This document shows, in pieces, positions 33,746 to 46,344 of a stretch of 64,000 bases of DNA. Numbering within the stretch: the first letter of the stretch is position 1; each line of letters starts with the position of its first letter. The DNA comes from Typhlomys cinereus. Its lineage: Eukaryota > Chordata > Mammalia > Rodentia > Platacanthomyidae. Location: the NCBI GenBank assembly GCA_023101885.1, contig JALPQD010000393.1, positions 558,001-622,000 on the forward strand. Direction: 5' to 3'. The notes under the pieces were generated by a model. It was not told where the DNA came from, did no database searches, and saw only the letters and a program-made list of their open reading frames with translations. Made by a program: the position numbers and the translations under genes.

Positions 33746-36700
33746 ACACCTGCAAATGAAACTAATTTATGGAGAATGGATTAGTAGTTGACTTAAACTG
33801 AGATGGGAAAGAAGGGTAGATGACAAAGGGTTTAAACATTTTGGGAGGATGGTAGAAATGTTATCCCTTTAATTACAATGATACATCTCAACATTCTACA
33901 TCCAACAAAATCAATTGGCTTGTAATATTACAATAATTGTATCTTATTGTTCATAAGGTATATATCAAATTTTATTGAAAAAACCTCCTTAATTCCCCAT
34001 ATTCTAGCATATTTAGACCCAGACTAGCATAAAAGCATAAAGAATTTGCTTCAGACAATCACAACTGATTACTCTAACCTAACCCTTAGACCACCACCCA
34101 TACAAACCCCACACAGGTATTTACATTTTCCAAGTGCTTCATGATCTTTCCATTGTAGTGTCTTTGAACATCCTGTTATTGCTGACTAGTGCCTCTATTC
34201 TTCCTCAACTAGAATAACTTTTATTTATCTTTTATGAATCAGTTCATGCAGTCTTTGCCAGGCAATCTTTGGGATTCCTTACTGTGAGCCGGATGACTCC
34301 CCTGTGCTTCCAGGGAGCCTGTGGTCACCTCTCAAGGAGCACAACATTGTTAATGTTGCCTGACATCTCAGGCTCTCACTAACTTTTAAATTCTAAGACA
34401 TCGTAACCATTTTCCTATTTCTAGTGCTTAACATCAAGCTTCATTCAGGTGTTTTATTCACATTTGTTGGGTTAGTCATTGCATGCAGAGATTAAAGCTG
34501 AAGACATTTACATTTTTTGGTAGTTCAAGGAAATGGAACACTGTTAGAAACTCCTGGAAAATTAACTGTGGTTTTTGACATGCAAATTAATGAAGTGTTC
34601 CATATTAAAAAAAAACAGTGAAGCTTCAGGCCTAATGTATATGAAAATGATAAACTACATTATTTTGGATCCTGTTGGTGATATCATTTTAGGAATCAAA
34701 TTGCACAAAATTGTAGCCACATAGATCCTCTTTATTAACCAATTTTTGTTGTTGTTGATTCTGGGCCTGGAAAAGCATAGTTGTCCAAGCTTTATTTTAG
34801 AAGGAGTAATGGCAAGAGAATAAAAGACTAATGGTTTTTTTCTTGGACCTTTTAATCTTACTTGACAACGATCTTCCCTTTTATTCATTCATGTGATTTT
34901 TTTTAACCTACATTTACATTTGGGCTACCATTCTTAGTTCCTCTCTCATATCAAACATTTTATCTTTATTTCCTATTCCTCTCCAGTTTCTCCCACCATT
35001 GCTTCTAATGAATACCCATTAAAATTTTTGATGTGTTTTGCTATTTGTTGTGTAACCCATTTTTAGTCTTGTTTTCTGAAAGATGAAAAGAAGTAGCTGT
35101 GATTATAGTTGTTAAAAATAATAACTGCTGATTGTTGATAATTATGGTAATGACAATAAAAGTTAAGATTCCTTATTTTCTTGCAGAGATGGCCTAAGTA
35201 CTGTAGTCCATTACTTTATGAAAAGCTTTTCTGAGAGAACATTGTGATTTATAGAAGCTACCACTAACATTTTGATTAACATCGGGATGAAGAAATATTT
35301 GAAACAAACAGTGATGTTTGCTTCCTTTTTGGTATTGAAAGCATAATCTATAGAAATTGATTCTACAATATACTTTGGTTGAAATCATATCAATCATTTC
35401 TTTGAAAGCCATTTTAGATGAAAAGCTTAAAGCCTTTTTCTAAGGTTGTTTGAAAGTTTTTTTTTTCAAGCAACTCAATTCTCTGTACTGCAAATACACA
35501 CAAAAGAACCTGATATTGTTTTCTGCAGTATTCAGTGCAGAACCACCTGTCAATCCATCACTCCCACTCATGACAGAACATGGAAAGGTCACTGCAGTTG
35601 TCATTTGAGGTGAACTTGAACAATGTACTTGCATCAATTAAATGTAGAACCTCCTCAAACTACTAAAAACAAACTTTTAAAGTCAAGGTATATAATAAAC
35701 AAAAGAAAGAGAGATACTTGCAGGATACATTTTCGGGGGATATTTAGTGTTAAATATGCTCCATGGAAGAATTCTGTTTTGATGCAGAGACAATTGACTG
35801 CATTACAAGGTTTGAGAAATGAATGATCATCTAATCCTCCAATGCTTTTAAGCATGTGGTATTTGTTTATAGGAGTGAAATTGTTTATAAACCAAGCAAA
35901 GGATTAACTGATAACATAAAAAAAAAATCCCTGCTTTCTTTGACAAATTGAATTGGGAAACTGGCAATTCCTCATATATAGAATGGAAAAGGTTATTCAT
36001 TCAGTTCCCCTGAATGATAATGGGAATCCATTCCAGGAAATGATGAATCTCACTATATTAGCTGAAAAGGTTTTAGAGGGCCAACAAAATTATGTGAGTT
36101 CTGTAACTGACAATATACAGGATGGTTGGTTGTGAGTGCAAGAAGACTAGACAAAGAAATTCTAGGCAAAGAAAGAATTGCAGCCAGACACATAATTATT
36201 CAGCCAGGAACAGGAGAAATAAATTAATCAGTTGTAAGCACATGTGCAGTAAGTGATGATTCACTCCCAAAGGTGACTAACATAATTATTAAATCGGTAT
36301 CAAGTGGAAGTGGGCTATTCCTGATGGAGGCTAAATTTCATGATGCTTTGCTGCACATTATAGCCAGTTTGCATCTAATTAAAATAATACATACATGTTT
36401 TTATATAGCAACCATTTAATTTCTTTTAAAGTAAAGGGAACCACCTTTTCTATCTAGGTAGTTCCCTTTCCAAGACAATAGCTTGATCTGTCCTCACATT
36501 TCTCTGTTCATTGTGTCCTGGTTTACTTATTTATAAAATTATTTTGGATTATCTTGGATTTACCATTGGCGCATGTTCTTATTCAATGAATAGGAGATAA
36601 ATAGTGATCCATCTTCCTAAACTTTGGAAAGACCTCAGAAGTTGATTCAACTCCCTAAGAGAGAGGTTCCATTTTTGTCTGTGTTTTAAATGCAGCTGCA

Positions 36701-36856
36701 CGTTCTTCTCCTTGGGTCTCACATGACAGAACGTTTATGCTTCTGTTATGCCTTGCAGGCTTTATTTTGCCATATTCTGAGTGCCTATTCTATGCCAGGT
36801 GCTGCCTTAGATTTCAAAGATTTAAATATAAGGGAAGTTTCTATTTCAATGGGGAT
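33746..36856. other. Unclassified AT-rich intergenic sequence
   Basis: Repeat-poor and without recognisable exons. Short open frames at 34655-34888, 35194-35412 and 35623-35855 lack domains. Confidence 0.45.
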
Positions 36857-37118
36857 AAGAAAAAGGAGGAGAAAGAAGAAGAGGAGAAAGAGGAGAAAGA
36901 AGAGGAAGAGGAGAAGAAAGAGGAAGAGGAAGAGGGGGAGGAAGAGGGGGAGGAGTAGGAGGAAGAAGAAGAGGAAGAGGAGGAGGAGAAAGAAGAGGAA
37001 GAGTAGGAGGAAGAGGAGGAGGAGGAAGAAAAGGAAGAGGAAGAGAAGGAGGAGGAGAAGGAAGAGAAGGAAGAAGAAGAGGAGGAGGAGGAAGAAGAGG
37101 AGAAGAAGGAGAGAAGAA
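36857..37118 (+). repeat. 262-bp polypurine tract (GAA/GGA/GAGG)n
   Basis: Almost pure G/A on the plus strand, with only two pyrimidines (T at 36956 and 37004). Units are irregular mixtures of GAA, GGA and GAGG. The Lys/Arg/Glu-rich, Ser-rich and Leu-rich frames across it are translations of the repeat, not genes. Mirror-symmetric purine tracts of this size are candidates for triplex (H-DNA) formation and replication slippage. Confidence 0.97.
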
Positions 37119-38189
37119 TCCATTTTAATATTGCTGCCTGCTGTGGGCACCATAAAAGGAATGCAAAAAACTGTAAGTGGAAAAACTTTGGAGAAAGACA
37201 CAAGAAATGATATTTGAATTGAAATTTTCAACAAATATAAAACAGTGAATATAAAGTTTCAAATGTAGAAAGGGCCAGATATGAGTAAAGACAGGAGGAG
37301 GACAGCAAATTATGTACAGTGTTAACATGGAAACAAAGGTAGGAAGATGATAGAGATCAGGCCACGGAATTATGTTTAGGCTGTAAGGAAACTGTGTTTA
37401 CTTTTCAGCATGATGGAGAAACCACTCTGTCAATATTGCAAAGCTACTGCTCAGCTTAACTAACATTGTAGCTTATTCTGATATTTGCTCTTAAAAAATG
37501 AAATAGAGAAAGAAACTAAAGAGGCAGGGAGAATTGTTGGAAGTTTGCATGAGTGGAGATAAAACTGAGACGGGGCAATGTTGTTGAGTGAACCTCTTTT
37601 ACCTGAAGACCACCTGAGCGGGTGGCGACCTGTAGGATTCTGTTCCCATGCTCTGTTATAGTCAGCAAGAATTTCTCTTTTACTATAAATTATAAATGAC
37701 AAAATGAAAACAACTTACACTCATTTATTGTTTGGGCTAAATGTAAGTGGTAGTCTGAGAAATTCCATATTAAAAGATTCAGGATAAATTCAAGAATCAT
37801 AGAATTACTTGCATTTCACAAAATGTTTCCTTCTTCAGGGAAAAGGTCTTTGGTTAGAAGGACAGGAACAGAAGAAAACATAAGAAATTAGCATTTTGTG
37901 TTCTTGGTCTATTGGCTATCAGAGACTGCTCATATTACATTTTCTTATTTCCCTTCTACTACAACATTGCATCTCAGCTACCAGAAATGCTTGTTAACAG
38001 ATACTGCCATACTGTCATCTTACTTTAATAGCTCAGCTCTGTCATGTGATAAACACATATGGCTTTTTAAGAAAACACACTTTCAGATATTCAATTTCAC
38101 ACATGATGAAGCACCAGATTCTTTTTTGCTGAAAGGTAATCAAAGGCAATGATGTTCTGGGGAGATTGCTCTAAATTGAATCCCTATGT
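37119..38189. other. Unclassified intergenic sequence
   Basis: No recognised gene or repeat. Confidence 0.4.
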
Positions 38190-38665
38190 GTGTTAGGCAC
38201 TATTTGTTGCTATGACAAAAATAACTGATAAAATCAACTTAAAGGAGGATAGATTCATTCTGGCTCACAATGTCAGTTTTTGCTTCATGGTTGGTTGGCT
38301 CCATTGCCATGGTCCTGTGGTGAGACAGGATATCTCAGCCATTCTTGTGACAAAGGAGGCCACTCACCTCATGGCAGCCATACAACAGAAAAAGAAAGAC
38401 TCAGAGAAAGGAAGAGGCCAGAGACAAGACACTCTCTCCAAAGACATATCCCAAGGAACTCACTTCTTCAAATCAGGCCCTGCCTTCCAAAGTTTCCCTC
38501 TCCCCAATAGACCTTTCAACTATTAATATATCACTGCACCAATTACTTGTTAATGTGTGTGCACTTACTGGTCCAAATGTTTGCCAAAGCACATTTCTGA
38601 GCATTGCATTTGGGAACCAACTTTCAGCATAAGAGCCTTTTTAAGGCACACTTCATATCAATATC
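38190..38665 (-). mobile_element. Old LTR-like interspersed repeat
   Basis: It starts with 'tgttgctatgacaaaaataactgataaaatcaac' (written in parts), then 'attctggctcacaatgtcag' and a later 'ggccctgccttccaaag'. This order is shared with the repeats at 45955 and 61630 and fits the minus strand of an old LTR. A 104-codon frame within it is not a gene. Confidence 0.45.
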
Positions 38666-38908
38666 ATAACACTGAGTCTCAGGATATAATATTTGGACTT
38701 CCATTTATATTTTGCGCAAGGTATAATGTTTTGTGAAGCACTGTTTAAAAATAGAGCAAATTCAACTGTGAAGAATGAGAATACCAGCCAAAAGTTGTTA
38801 AATAGTTGCTCCGGGAAAATATATTAGGAACTCTGGGAATAGAAGTAGTACTTTATAAGATCATATATATGTATATATGTATATATATATAATTACATAA
38901 TATGACAT

Positions 38909-39057
38909 GGGTTGGAAAGATGGCTGTTAAGGTAAAAGTACCTACATACAAACTTGGCAACCTGAGCTCATCTGATAGAAGGACAGAACTGACTTCCAGA
39001 AGTTGTCTGAATGTCTGAATTTCATGTGTATAACATGACATACAAGTGCTTGCATAA

Positions 39058-39089
<32 letters not shown>

Positions 39090-39100
39090 GCTCTCCTCAG
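38909..39100 (+). mobile_element. B3/B2-like tRNA-derived SINE with (CT)n tail
   Basis: The head 'gggttggaaagatggctgttaagg' fits the tRNA-like start of B2-superfamily SINEs. A B-box-like 'cctgagctcatctgata' and a body with 'acttccagaagttgtctgaatg' follow, ending in a CT-rich run at about 39057-39095. Confidence 0.7.
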
Positions 39101-39127
39101 ATAAAAGCAATACTTAGACCACTAAAG

Positions 39128-39159
39128 TATTATTATTAATTATTATTATTATTATTATT
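39128..39159. repeat. (ATT)n microsatellite
   Basis: Short ATT trinucleotide run between two SINEs of opposite orientation. Confidence 0.85.
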
Positions 39160-39391
39160 TGTGTATATATCAGAGGGCACTCTGTGTCCCTATAGAGGCT
39201 CAAAGGGTGACTTTGTTAGTCATCCTGGATACCTCCTTTTAGTTTTTCTCTGGGATTTACCAGACTTTGTCTTCCAGAGCTGGAAGTGTAGGCTGCCATC
39301 ATTTCTGCCTGGTATTGTTATGTGGGATCTGAGCTCAGGTCCTTTTGTTTGCAAGACAGAGGCTTTACTTCTGAGCCTTCTCTCCAACCCC
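39160..39391 (-). mobile_element. tRNA-derived SINE, minus strand
   Basis: The minus-strand head at 39391 (GGGTTGGAGAGAAGGCTCAG) continues into 'gcaaacaaaaggacctgagct', a B-box-like segment. The body has 'cttccagctctggaagacaaag' (in complement) and 'aggatgactaacaaagtcaccc'. Same family as the SINE interrupted by the young L1. Confidence 0.85.
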
Positions 39392-39395
39392 TGGG

Positions 39396-39430
39396 ACCCC
39401 TTAATAAACTCAGTAGGACACATACACACA

Positions 39431-39481
<51 letters not shown>

Positions 39482-39662
39482 ACACATACAAATGTACACT
39501 GAACACATACATGCATACACACAAAAGGCATATAAATAAATGAAAAACTGTTTAAGGAACAAGAAATATTCCAATGGGAAAAGGCAGGGGGTGGGATTTA
39601 GAAATAGATGGTGAAAATGACTTATATTTATTGAATACATGTATAAAACTTCCAAAGAATTT
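39396..39662 (+). mobile_element. Possible old L1-type 3' end containing (AC)n
   Basis: 'cttaataaactcagtaggaca' at the left, 'attccaatgggaaaaggcag' and the terminal 'ttgaatacatgtataaaact' are shared, in order, with 43180-43500 and partly with 63480-63900. The pattern resembles the 3' end of old rodent L1 (Lx-like) elements. An (AC)n run at about 39420-39485 has expanded inside it. Confidence 0.4.
39420..39490. repeat. (AC)n microsatellite
   Basis: Long AC dinucleotide run with a few ACAT interruptions. The His/Thr and Cys/Val-rich open frames crossing it are repeat artefacts. Confidence 0.95.
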
Positions 39663-39809
39663 TGAAGTAAGAGAAATAGTTTATTCTGGTATACTATGAA
39701 ATTAAATTAAAAGCAGTTTTTATTTGCATGTTATTATGCAACCACAGATGCAGAACAGGAAAAGAGTATACATTTCAATTTTGCTTTGATGAATAGATTT
39801 GCTTGCACA

Positions 39810-40210
39810 CTGCCATAGTTAGATACAAGTAGCAACTTGACAATTGAGGGTCTAATCTCTGGGCCCATTTCTAGAGAATCAGTAGTTAAGCCCCAAGCAA
39901 ATCTGCAGGAGATTGTTTAGCTGATGGGAAAAGGCCCACCTTATGGTGGGTGGGACTAGTCCCTGGGGAGGTGAATAAGATAGAGGGAGCTGGATAAGGA
40001 AGGTGGCATCCTTTGCACTTGGCCAGGCATCCTTGTCTGACCAGTAGGGATTGTCCTTCTCTCAGAGGTTCTGTGGATGTATGGATATGGCATGGTCAAT
40101 TCCCTTGGCTTCTGGTATTGGTCTGGGTTCTTCTGCCATACTGGGCAAAGAAAGGAACAGTAATTGGACTATCATAAATCAAAATAAACTCCTTATTCTC
40201 TTGTAAACTC
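39810..40210 (+). mobile_element. Interspersed repeat family with TGTCAACTTGAC-type start (copy 3)
   Basis: Homologous to 23255-23655: 'agcaacttgacaattgagg', 'ccttatggtgggtgggacta', 'cttggccaggcatccttgtctg', 'attgtccttctctcagagg' and a terminal 'aaaataaactccttattctc'. The last segment contains an AATAAA, which favours an LTR origin. Confidence 0.6.
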
Positions 40211-40494
40211 TTTGGTCTTGAATTTATCCTTAGTTTTATTAATTAAATATTAATTGGGGAATAAATGTCATTTAACCAAAAAACAATTCATTCATGATTA
40301 TCCTTAATTTTCTAAAAGCCAAGCTAATACTGGAATAATAATAAAATAATAAATTATTACAATAGTGACAAATAAGGACAAGTGGACATAAAATAAATAG
40401 CTTAGTTTTATTTTTAAATGTAGTTTTGCTAAATTCAAAATTAATGATACTTCCCTTTTATGAACATTGAGAATACTTATTAAATGAAACAGAG

Positions 40495-40799
40495 CTTCGG
40501 ATATTGCTTAGTGAGATAGAGCACCTGTACAAATATGAGTATATATGAGTTAAAATCCCTAGAACCCAAGTACAAAGTCAAAGTCAAGTATGGCCGGATA
40601 TGCTTATAATACCCAGCACTGGAGAGACCAGAGAGGATTCTGGAGACTTGCTGGCCACTAGCTTTGTCACCAGTTGACAAGTAAAAAGGGTCCCAAAGTT
40701 GTTATCTGCCCTCTGCACACAAATACATGTGCAAGTGCACACATTTACATGTGCAGGTGTATACACATATGCATATGCCACACACATACAAAAAAGGAA
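40495..40799 (+). mobile_element. Composite ID/B1-tail SINE (B4-like)
   Basis: Starts with an ID/tRNA-like head ('tagtgagatagagcacctgtac', 'aaaatccctagaacccaag'). It continues through a B1-related segment ('atgcttataatacccagcactgga') and ends in a CA/TG-rich tail. This head-plus-B1 structure is that of the rodent B4 group. Orientation is plus; diverged. Confidence 0.6.
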
Positions 40800-41189
40800 C
40801 ATAAAGGAAAATAAATTTTTATTGGAAAAATAGATTTGATGATGTTGGATATCTCTATTGGTAAATATAAACTAAGAATTATATTTAAATAGTAAGATTT
40901 ACTGAATCTAGTTCATCTATTTTTTCTAATAAGAAGCCAATTTATGTTTGTAGAAACATTATGTCAGGCAAAAATTAGTCTTTTAATAAAGAATATTCTG
41001 CGTTGAACACATTTAATTGAGTATGATCCCTTCCAAATGAGTTGTGAATAATTGGGAAGATAATGAATTGTGAATAAAAAAGATCAGCACTTTGGAAACA
41101 GCCTGTTATCTTCTAGTGTATGCACACCATCCCTGTCATTTATTTTTTGCACATGAATCTCTATGTGGTGTGTACAATTGTGTATACTT

Positions 41190-41233
41190 ATTCAGATATC
41201 CGTAAGGACATATTTTTGTTCAGTATACGTGCA

Positions 41234-41278
<45 letters not shown>

Positions 41279-41712
41279 CTGCATGTCTGTGTTTGTGTAA
41301 AGCCCAAAGGCTTATCCTGGGTTCCTTCATTGATTGCTCGCCACCTTATTTTTTGAAACTTCCTTGTATTTGAACTTAGAGATGACCTATTTGCCACCAC
41401 CACCACCACCACTCCCCCCCCCACCACCCCCCCATCATCCAACACCAACCACCCCCACCCCACCACCACCCTGCACCACACCACCAACACCACACCACCA
41501 CCACCAAAGAAGAAAAAAAAGAAAAAAAAAAAAAGATGACCTATTTGGCTAGTCTAGTGCGACTTGGGGATCATCTAACTCCTTCTCTTGAGAACTGGAG
41601 TTATAGGCAGACTGAAATGCCGGTGTAGCATTTACAAAATTACTAGAGAATTCAACTCTGGTCTTTACTCAAGAGCTTTACAAATTGATTCATTTTTTTA
41701 GCCACATCTCTG
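41190..41712 (-). mobile_element. Old composite tRNA/B1 SINE (minus), split by a CCA-rich insert
   Basis: Left of the insert are a GT-rich tail (about 41240-41278) and part of the body. To the right, 'acttggggatcatctaactcc', 'ggagttataggcagactgaaatg' and a decayed tRNA-like head near 41680-41712 follow. Without the insert at 41394-41533 (plus one TSD copy) the parts join into one SINE. Confidence 0.55.
41394..41533 (+). mobile_element. CCA-rich, poly(A)-tailed retroposed insert
   Basis: 140 bp of CCA/CCCA-rich sequence ends in an A-rich run (about 41507-41533). It is flanked by an exact 14-bp direct repeat at 41380-41393 and 41534-41547. Poly(A) plus TSD is the signature of L1-mediated retroposition. 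The source is unknown; it does not read as B1, B2-type or L1 3' sequence, being C-rich rather than G-rich on the poly(A) strand. Confidence 0.75.
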
Positions 41713-41715
41713 TTA

Positions 41716-43179
41716 TTCAACAAAGATAATACAAATTTCTAAAAGACATCAAAATTTCCTAATGTCAGTTACATAAAATCTTTCTATAGTATTTTTTATT
41801 CCTATAATATACTTCTTCCAGGAATAGTAAACAAAATTTTTGGGGTATTTCCTAAAGAGAAGTCTATTAGATGATGTGGACAATCAGTAGCTCTTCATGG
41901 TCAGGTGAGATCTCAATAATGGAATGGCTCAATAATTGTTATGTATTCATGTGTGAGCTAAGAACTGGAGTTCTTACTACAGTTGGCATGTAATGAATAT
42001 GTAAGCAGTGAGCTCTTGTTAAAAGACACACATCCATCTAACATAAACAGCATTATCATGGTGAGATATTGTTATTAATCCCACTTGCAGATGAGAAAAC
42101 TGAGCACAGTTAGGTTAATCAAATTACTCCTCTATGCACAACCACCTACATAGTTACTAAATAGCAGAAGTTGTAGTGAAATTCAGTTCATCTGGCTGTT
42201 GAGCAGAATGCTAAGGAGAATGCTATTCTGACATTACAGGTGAATTCCTCAGCTTGTATATCTAAAATTATAAAATCATGATGCATATTTTCTCCTTCAA
42301 GAATTCAATGAAGAAATACGTGTCAGCAATAAGAGGGTACATTTTGGGAATGAGGTTTTATGCATGGCTGCCTAGAAATATATCTGGATAATAATAAGAG
42401 CTTAAAAAGTAGAAAGGAGATGACACTACAACTTATTTTAGTAAGTTACCTTAGTTAGAAAATGTATTTTAATAATCCAATGTAGGACTGATTCATTATC
42501 AAAGGTGAAGGCAGAGGTAAAGAGTGTTTGAGTGCTTGCTGGTATCTGAAATGAAGTATAAAATAAGTGAAATACTTGAGGATAAATATCCCCAAATTTA
42601 AGATTAGACATTAAATTCACAACTTTTGCGTATTATCAGATATCATTTCTAGTAAAATATCATAGATTAAGTCTATTAGCATGTTACATCCACAATAATA
42701 TTTCATTTATTGGTGCTTAAATAACACATCCACTGAAGCTTTAAACAATTTTTAAATAGTGTGGCAATGCTGTAATAGTCCAACAAGGTATCAAATAAAC
42801 ATATACATTGATTTGGCTGACAGAGAGCCATAGGTGAAATAACACTAAGTAGTGTATTCAATATCACAAAAAAATTGGAATTAGGGGCTGCATAATACTA
42901 CTTAAACAAATGCTGATCACATCTAGTCTCTCAAATTGAAGTAAAAATATGTCTTAGAATTGTGCTCCAGTTAGTTTAATTTACCTTCTTAGTCATGAAG
43001 GAGCTAATGTCCATTAAAAATCTGCAGCTTAAAAAAAGAACATCTTTGTTCAAAAAGGTGAGGAGGAGTGTTACCAAAAAGTATCTTCTGGACATGACAG
43101 GAACTTTGCACCCAAGAATTCACTGCAACTATGTTCACATATGTAAGATGCATATGAGTAGACCTGTCATCATTTCATC
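41716..43179. other. Unclassified AT-rich intergenic sequence
   Basis: No gene or classified repeat seen. Confidence 0.45.
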
Positions 43180-43500
43180 ATGAAAGGCAAAGAGCTCATG
43201 AGGTCCCTCCGTTCTCTCCCCTCCCTGAGAGGCTACTGAAGGTTAATGTTAACACCTGCACTTTCTTCAAAGGTGTAACCACTGATTTGTCATGCATGCT
43301 CCCCAAAGTATCCTGCCACATGATGAGACCCTTATTAACTCAGTGGGTCATGGGCATACAAAAAGACATGAAATTAGATGGGAGACTTATTGGGAAGGTT
43401 TTCAATGGGAGGAGAAAGATGAGATAGGGTAATATAGTGTGAAAATGATTAAAATTCATTGTATACATGTATGGAAATGTCAAAGAATAAAAACAAAATA
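43180..43500 (+). mobile_element. Possible old L1-type 3' end
   Basis: Shares 'gagaggctactgaaggttaatg', a 'ctcagtgggtcatgggcatac' block, 'aaggttttcaatgggagga' and the terminal 'attgtatacatgtatgg...aaagaataaaaac' with 63480-63900. The A-rich end gives the orientation. Likely an old L1 3' UTR; the subfamily is not confirmed. Confidence 0.45.
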
Positions 43501-43779
43501 AAAAATCTATCCCCCTTGATAATACAGGCACAGAAAACGTGCCACAGTGATTTGATTGAAAAGAAACAGGAGGAAGAAAGTCAAAGACTTGTATTTTTGC
43601 CTTTCTTCTAAAGAATTGCATCATGTATTGGCTCTGCCATTTTGTTTTGCTTATAATTTGTGGGTTAATTTGGAATTATTCAAGGCAAATGTTCTAATTA
43701 ATTAATGTTTTGCTTAGAATGTGTTGACTATCTTATTTTTCTTTTTCTGTTGGTATACATTTAATTAATTAATTACTAT

Positions 43780-43940
43780 GTTTGAGTGGGTATGTATGTG
43801 TCAGAGCACATCTTTCAGGATTTGATTCTTTCCTTCTACTGTGTGGTTTTTCCAGGAGTCAAATTCAGTTATTAGGTTTAATGGACTAGGTATTCCCATA
43901 TTAGGTTTACCCCCTTGTGCTATTTTGCTAATCCACTTCA
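43780..43940 (-). mobile_element. Degenerate B3-like SINE fragment
   Basis: 'gattctttccttctactgtgtgg' followed by 'ccaggagtcaaattcagttatta' corresponds on the minus strand to the body and B-box side of B3 SINEs. The head is eroded. Confidence 0.45.
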
Positions 43941-45654
43941 ATTAATTTCTGAATTTGTGCACAGAGCATACATTTTGGTTTGCATATACCTTATAAGTTC
44001 TTTTGAAATTTTCATGTTTTGAATATTATGATGAAAATATTCCCCCTTCTATCCCAAGTTCTCCCCCAATATAATTCCTTAGGATCCTGTGGCCAACCAA
44101 GTTTGCCCTGGGGAATATGCCTTTAGCTTTCAGCCAGTAGTTTAAACTCTGACTTAGCCTCCCTTTCTCTTTGTACTAAAGTCTAGGTAAAGATTAAAAT
44201 TTAGGGCTTATTTTTCACTAGCACACATACCTGGTCATGCACATGGCTTTTTTTGATTCTATGGAATGTGTACAAACTTTCAGAAGACATCAGTTTCCAA
44301 GCTTCTCATTTTGAAGCCTGCGCATCCCATCTTTGTGATATCTGTCTCAGCTTTTACCCTTTGCTTTTCCTGTCAGCGATTAGCTCATCTGCCTTTAAGT
44401 GCTTTCAACAAATGCTCTATGAATATAAACCTCAGTCCTGGGAGAGTTCTGAGTTATACAAAATAATAGCAACTTCTCTGAGTAGAGTCTTCATGGAGCC
44501 ACCAGTTATTTCTAAACGAACAACTACTCAAAAAAAAAAAAAAAAAGTCTATTCCGTTTTTCTCTAGCACTGGAACCAGTATTAGTAATAGAGACTACTG
44601 CTGAAAAGGTTACCATGATGTACAATGAGGGATGGGAAATGCTATGATACCACAGAGTATTCTCATGAGATTCATGTGAGTACCTTTTTTCTTCATTATG
44701 GCTGCACATGGTTGTTCTAAATTTTTGCTTTCACCAAAAAAGTCATGGGTTGAGGAGCATGAGTTCTGTCTTCCAGTTTCTTGTGAAGGCAACACAGTCT
44801 TCTGCAGCAGTAGCATGTATTAACACATCATTAGCATGCAGTTGACTTCAGAATTGTGAATATCTTAATTCAGAATAAAAATGGCTGATTATCAGGATAA
44901 GCAACAGGCCCACTCAAACTTTCACTGTCCATTGCAGTTTGTCATGACAAGTCTTTCAGATTGGACTTTGCTTAATTCACACAACTCTAAGGGTATATAA
45001 TTCTTCCTCTCCCCGATTTCCCAACACCTTGCAATGGGGTTTGCTAGAAAAAATGCAATGTTGCTCATTCATTTTCAAATAATTACAGCTATAATTCAAT
45101 GAAAACAGTACCTTTTTTAAATTCATGAATTATTAATACAGCAATAATTATAAGAAAGTGGCCCATGGAAAGAATGCCAAAAAACGGACCACTTGCCAAA
45201 TTTGTGATTTGAAGCATATTGCTTCATTCCACTAAGTCTTTTCAAAGACAAAAATGATATAATTGCTAATATATTGATAAGAAAAGAGAAATTATGAACC
45301 AGTGACTCGCATCACCTTAACAAATGAAAATTGAGTCTTCAGGAACACCTGTGAAAAACTACTTAGTTAAAGCAAGATTTTCAGCAATTTATTCGGCAAT
45401 AATTTCTAGGAAATTATCTAATTGATATGGGAATACCTAGTCCATAGTGGGTGATTCTAGACTCCTTTCTTTGCTGATAGAACCACATCCTGTGCTCAGG
45501 GTTCTGATGTCTATTAAATCACTTTGTGCTACAGTTCTCTAAATTTGGATATCTGTAAGAACTCAACAGAAAAAGGTTTCACTAAAAATATTTTTCCCAT
45601 TATGAAAATGATGCTTTTCAATATTAATTAGGCACTTGTGCTAATAATATTTTT
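43941..45654. other. Unclassified AT-rich intergenic sequence
   Basis: No exon or classified repeat. An A-run at about 44530-44546 is the only low-complexity feature. Confidence 0.4.
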
Positions 45655-46175
45655 GTGTCGTCCTTTTAGAAAGGAGGAATGATTTAGTTTGGCTCATATA
45701 TTCTGTTCACAGTCCTGTGATCAATTGACTCTGACCTCCATGCTCTGGTGACATTCTTCTGGATCCATAGAAAGCGTTTCACTGGCTAGATCAGGACAGA
45801 GTTCTATTTCAAGGCTTTAAGATGTGCTAGAGCTGCCCTAAGTTCTTGGAGAGGCTCTTATTTCCCTGTGAAGAAAAATGAATGATAAATGTTCTCTTCC
45901 TACACGTAAATAATTTGCTATTCATCCTTTACAGTGTATTTTACTTACTTTCCTCATTACCATAAAAAATCTGACTAAAACAACCTAAAGAAGGAAGAGT
46001 TGATTTGGATTTATAGTTTGAGTGAGAAGGCCAGAGTGAGAGACTGCTGATCACTGGGCATATGAAGTCAGGAAGCAAAGACCAGGATGCACCCAACTTG
46101 CTTTCTCCTTTTCCTGCAGTTTGAACCTGAGCTCATGTGGTGATGATGTGACATGCATTTAGGATAGGGATGAAG
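45655..46175 (-). mobile_element. One or two old LTR-like repeats
   Basis: From about 45955, 'taccataaaaaatctgactaaaac' and 'aacctaaagaaggaagagttg' match the start of the repeats at 9775, 38190 and 61630. The 45655-45850 part ('tagtttggctcatatattctg') may be another decayed piece. Both are partial. Confidence 0.35.
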
Positions 46176-46344
46176 GTGATGTGATTTTATGTTCTACCAT
46201 GCCATCATTTCCACTGACATTTTTATTCTTTTCCCACTGTATAATGTTCCATTACATAAATATTCTGTAGTTCTTATACTCCTCTTGATGGACATGTTGG
46301 CTTTTTCAACTTTACTCCATTCTGATTGTTTTTAAGATATATCT

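Noticed and set aside
36690..37217. 175-codon plus-strand frame rich in Lys/Arg, with antisense Ser- and Leu-rich frames
   Set aside because: These are translations of the purine tract; all three compositions follow directly from GAA/GGA repeats.
39161..39655. Cys/Val-rich and His/Thr-rich frames
   Set aside because: Translations of the (AC)n microsatellite next to a SINE.
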